In this document: positions 61,346 through 64,000 of the stretch, in pieces
Position numbering within the stretch: position 1 is the stretch's first letter
Layout of the letters: each line of letters opens with the position of its first letter
From: Hygrocybe punicea
Lineage: Eukaryota; Basidiomycota; Agaricomycetes; Agaricales; Hygrophoraceae
Reading direction: 5' to 3'
Assembly (NCBI GenBank): GCA_963556145.1
Contig: OY744464.1
Location: forward strand, 3,844,001 to 3,908,000
Length of the DNA: 64,000 bases
Program-made: the position numbers and the translations under genes
The notes under the pieces: model-generated
Seen by the model: the letters and a program-made list of their open reading frames with translations, nothing else
Told to the model about the DNA's origin: nothing
Databases searched by the model: none

Positions 61346-64000
61346 TTAGGGTCTCCAAATGCTATTACGTGCTGGGGTATGGGGAGCTGATTTATGAAGG
61401 CGATGGGTAGACGCCTTCGACGGTGTGGTGGGTCGAAAGTATAAATTCTCTGCATCCGCTCGTCTCATGAACTGGATCGGCATCAGTGGGGATCCCGTAG
61501 ATGGTGTAGAAGCCAATGAGCGCGGACTCCGCCCACTTGGAGTTAATAAGGAAAAAGACGGAACGAAAGAGATCGTAGGATCAGGTGTGCTAGGTGGCCG
61601 AGGCGGTGTTTCATTGATCTCAGGCGCTTCAAGCAATGTTGTCGAACTTATCCATTTCTCCTCATGGGCCCCAGAGCGAGGTGGTGAGTCTGGCAGGAGA
61701 CGGAAAGCGTCGGCAAAATGATCCTTGATGAATCTGTGGGCAAGGATCAGCTTCACGACCTGCAGTACTGTTAATGTAAAGAAAGTCGCACTTGGATAGT
61801 TCAGCCCACCCGCCTCCAACGCGTACCATGACGGTCTGAGAACGCAATATCCGACAAAAGCAGAGTTTTGGGTCTTGGTCACCAATCCAATATTTGCCAC
61901 TCTGATCCTTCCAGGTCTCCGCCACCACTTCAATATTGATATTCATAGGGAGTTGGTTCACCACTTCCCCAACAGCCATGTCGAGTTTGTTCTTGGGGTC
62001 CGCAATATAAGTCTTTTTTGTGACGGAAGTACTTTTAGGGGGCGTCGAAATTCTTGGCAATGTTGGGAATGATTGTCTTGGAGCGCGCGCCCAAGTAGAA
62101 GTGGAGACTGAAGTGGATGGCCGTGAGGGAGTAAACACAGAGCGTGAATATGGAGGACCATCCGAACATGTGGGAGAACCACATCTTTTGGTCTGGCCAG
62201 TCTGGGCTCGAGGAATAGACGGTCGCCTGGATGGTGTCTGAATTGAGGACGTCGCCGAAGACAAGCTGGTCGTGCGCTGCCGCGATGCATACGTTGAACT
62301 AACCAACGAAGATTTAGAGAAGTTGATTGGTCCAGATGTCGAACGATGACTGGATATGGTAGACATTCGGCTCGATGATCGGCTGTGCAGATCTGCTGAT
62401 CCAGAGAACATTCGTGTTGAATTCGGGTTCGGATGAGAAGGAACCAGAAATCGTTGATTCGATGGTCGTACCGAAAGATTGGAATAACCATTCCTCTTCT
62501 TGACAACAGGAAGGCTGCCAACACTGCTGTTACGGCCAGAGCTATTTTTACCAGAGCTTATCGCGCTGGCTGGTCGAGATTTATTCCCATGAATGCGGTC
62601 GTTACCCATGTCTTCCAATTCACTCCATGTTTGGAGAATGCGCTTCCGCTCCGCCACGGCCCGAGGGTCATCGGCGACAGCTGCGAACTGAGTCGACATG
62701 TTGTTAATGACGGTTTTCGTGAACAACAGGCGAGCAGACAACTGCTCTTCTGGGGATAAATTCGCTTGGGTGACATGAGTAGACGATGACAGTTCCATAG
62801 GCGGAGCAGGGAAACTATCAATGTGCTCCAGGACATCGCTGAGGGCCGTGTCGCAACTATGGATAGCTTCCGACAGTTTGGAAAGCTTGTGTATTCGAAG
62901 CATCATTTGAGCGGATGCCTCAACTTCTACTCTGAGAGATCTAAGTTCCGTGTCCACGGAGGGATCATCAACAGACGATGGTAGGCGATTGACATCCTCC
63001 GAAAGTGCCGAAAAGTCTACCTCCATTTGCCTCGCTCGTTCTTGACTTGGGAGATGAGCAGACGAAGAGGATGGCAACCGTGAAACCTCGTTGATATTCA
63101 CGGAGCGCAAGCGCTTCCTCAACTCCAGGATGAGAGCTTGCAGACCGGTTATTTCTTCTGTTTTCGTGTTTTTGTGAAGGGTTATAGATGGAGCCACACG
63201 CAACCCAAATACATCTGGGATCTCAGGTGAGTCTACAGTCACATGTTTATGTCAGGCAGCACCAACCTTCTCCCAGTTCACCAAGCATGATGCCCTTCAA
63301 GCTAGCGGCAGATGGTTTCTTGTGGCGTTGAGCTTTGGCCTTTGACTTGGCACCGGCTTCTTCACTGGAACGAATCTTTCTTGCTTGGTTTTCCACTTCC
63401 TTGCGCTCTCGGACCAGTTTTGGATATTCTAGCTCTTTTGCCGCTTGCTGCTGTTTATCTGTGTGTGAGCAGCGTCCCTCTGCTGGACACACCTCTTCGT
63501 CACGCAACTGTTCCACCACCTCCGATTGTACTTGCTCTTGCTTTTTCAGCTGAGCCATTTCTTCTGCATGAGATTGGCACTCCTCTGCCATACATGCCTC
63601 TTCTGCCTGCAACCTTACCCCTTTCTCTCGCTGATGGGTTGCCCGCCTCGAAGTGTCTTCTTCAACTTCCTGACGTTCTTTTTCCATGCGTGCTTCCTCT
63701 GCCACCAACTGCTCCGTTACCTGTTTCGATCTTTCTGTTTCTTCCGCTACCTGACGTGCTTTCTCGGCTTGAGGTTCGCGTTCTTTTTCCAAGCGAGCTT
63801 GTTCTGCACGCAGCTTCTCCTCTACCTCCCGATGTTCTTGCTCAATTCTCGACGTCTGTGCTTCTGCCAATTCATGACGCTCCTGCTCTGCTTGTACTCG
63901 GTATTCTTCCGTCAAACGCAACTGTTCTGCAGGCGCTGTGTCCTCCCACCGAAGCCTTTCCCGCTCTCCTTCTTCCGCTGCCAGGTGTTCCTTCCGAACT
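61346..64000 (-). CDS. GAS2-related (GAR) domain protein with long coiled coil, partial
   Basis: The gene enters from beyond the window at 64000. 64000-63247: uninterrupted Glu/Gln/Arg/Lys coiled coil. 63242-61792: helical and Ser-rich linker, then the GAR domain (KLDMAVGEVVNQLPMNINIEV, YWIGDQDPKLCFCRILRSQT, MVRVGGGW). An intron 61791-61734 precedes the last exon (61733-61346) with FIKDHFADAF and a Ser/Pro tail. The junction near 63245 needs a short intron (about 34 nt) whose ends I could not settle. GAR domains bind microtubules, often in cytoskeletal linker proteins. Its neighbour kinesin-8 is also a microtubule protein, but no link is implied. Confidence 0.8.

Overview
This 64 kb window comes from a filamentous basidiomycete, most likely an Agaricomycete. 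Host introns are about 50-60 bp. The right end carries an ordinary eukaryotic gene block: kinesin-8, dihydroorotase, a CUE-like protein, a HEI10-type meiotic RING protein and a GAR-domain protein. The left four fifths is a transposon nest of fungal type: a tyrosine-recombinase (DIRS/Ngaro-like) retroelement, Ty3-type LTR elements, non-autonomous LTR elements, a hAT-like element, a pogo-like element and several foldback elements.

Layout. Positions 272-920 hold a foldback element. Positions 1365-7901 (minus) hold a decayed tyrosine-recombinase retrotransposon, split by a 1.2 kb foldback element (1969-3192, 4-bp duplication) and a 1.1 kb hAT-like element (4303-5418, 8-bp duplication). Positions 9314-15191 are LTR element A, which has no RT and encodes a Pro/Ser-rich repeat protein. 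Element A is interrupted by minus-strand LTR element C (12057-14470). Positions 16281-50547 are one Ty3-type element, D, whose own sequence is about 9.7 kb. Five insertions lie in D: LTR element B in its 5' LTR, a 1656-bp probable solo LTR (F1) in the integrase, a complete 16 kb Ty3-type element E in a spliced antisense gene near the 3' end, a second probable solo LTR (F2) immediately before that gene's start codon, and a structurally intact pogo-like transposon (G) in the 3' LTR. E carries an 849-bp palindromic element in its 5' LTR. Host genes occupy 50912-64000.

Most interesting signals. (1) Five different LTR elements (A, B, C, D, E) have a perfect hairpin with a four-base purine loop (RGGR) 16-22 nt before the 3' LTR. 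The stem pairs co-vary between elements. (2) D repeats this hairpin plus an almost identical polypurine tract inside pol, which suggests a central polypurine tract. (3) D carries a four-exon gene on the opposite strand, encoding a coiled-coil/Cys-cluster protein. (4) A and B encode related repeat proteins with no similarity I recognise. (5) The LTR of E has ten exact TGASTCA sites, most of them about 40 bp apart, below a GATA-site cluster and above a TATA box. All calls come from reading the sequence; no database search was run.
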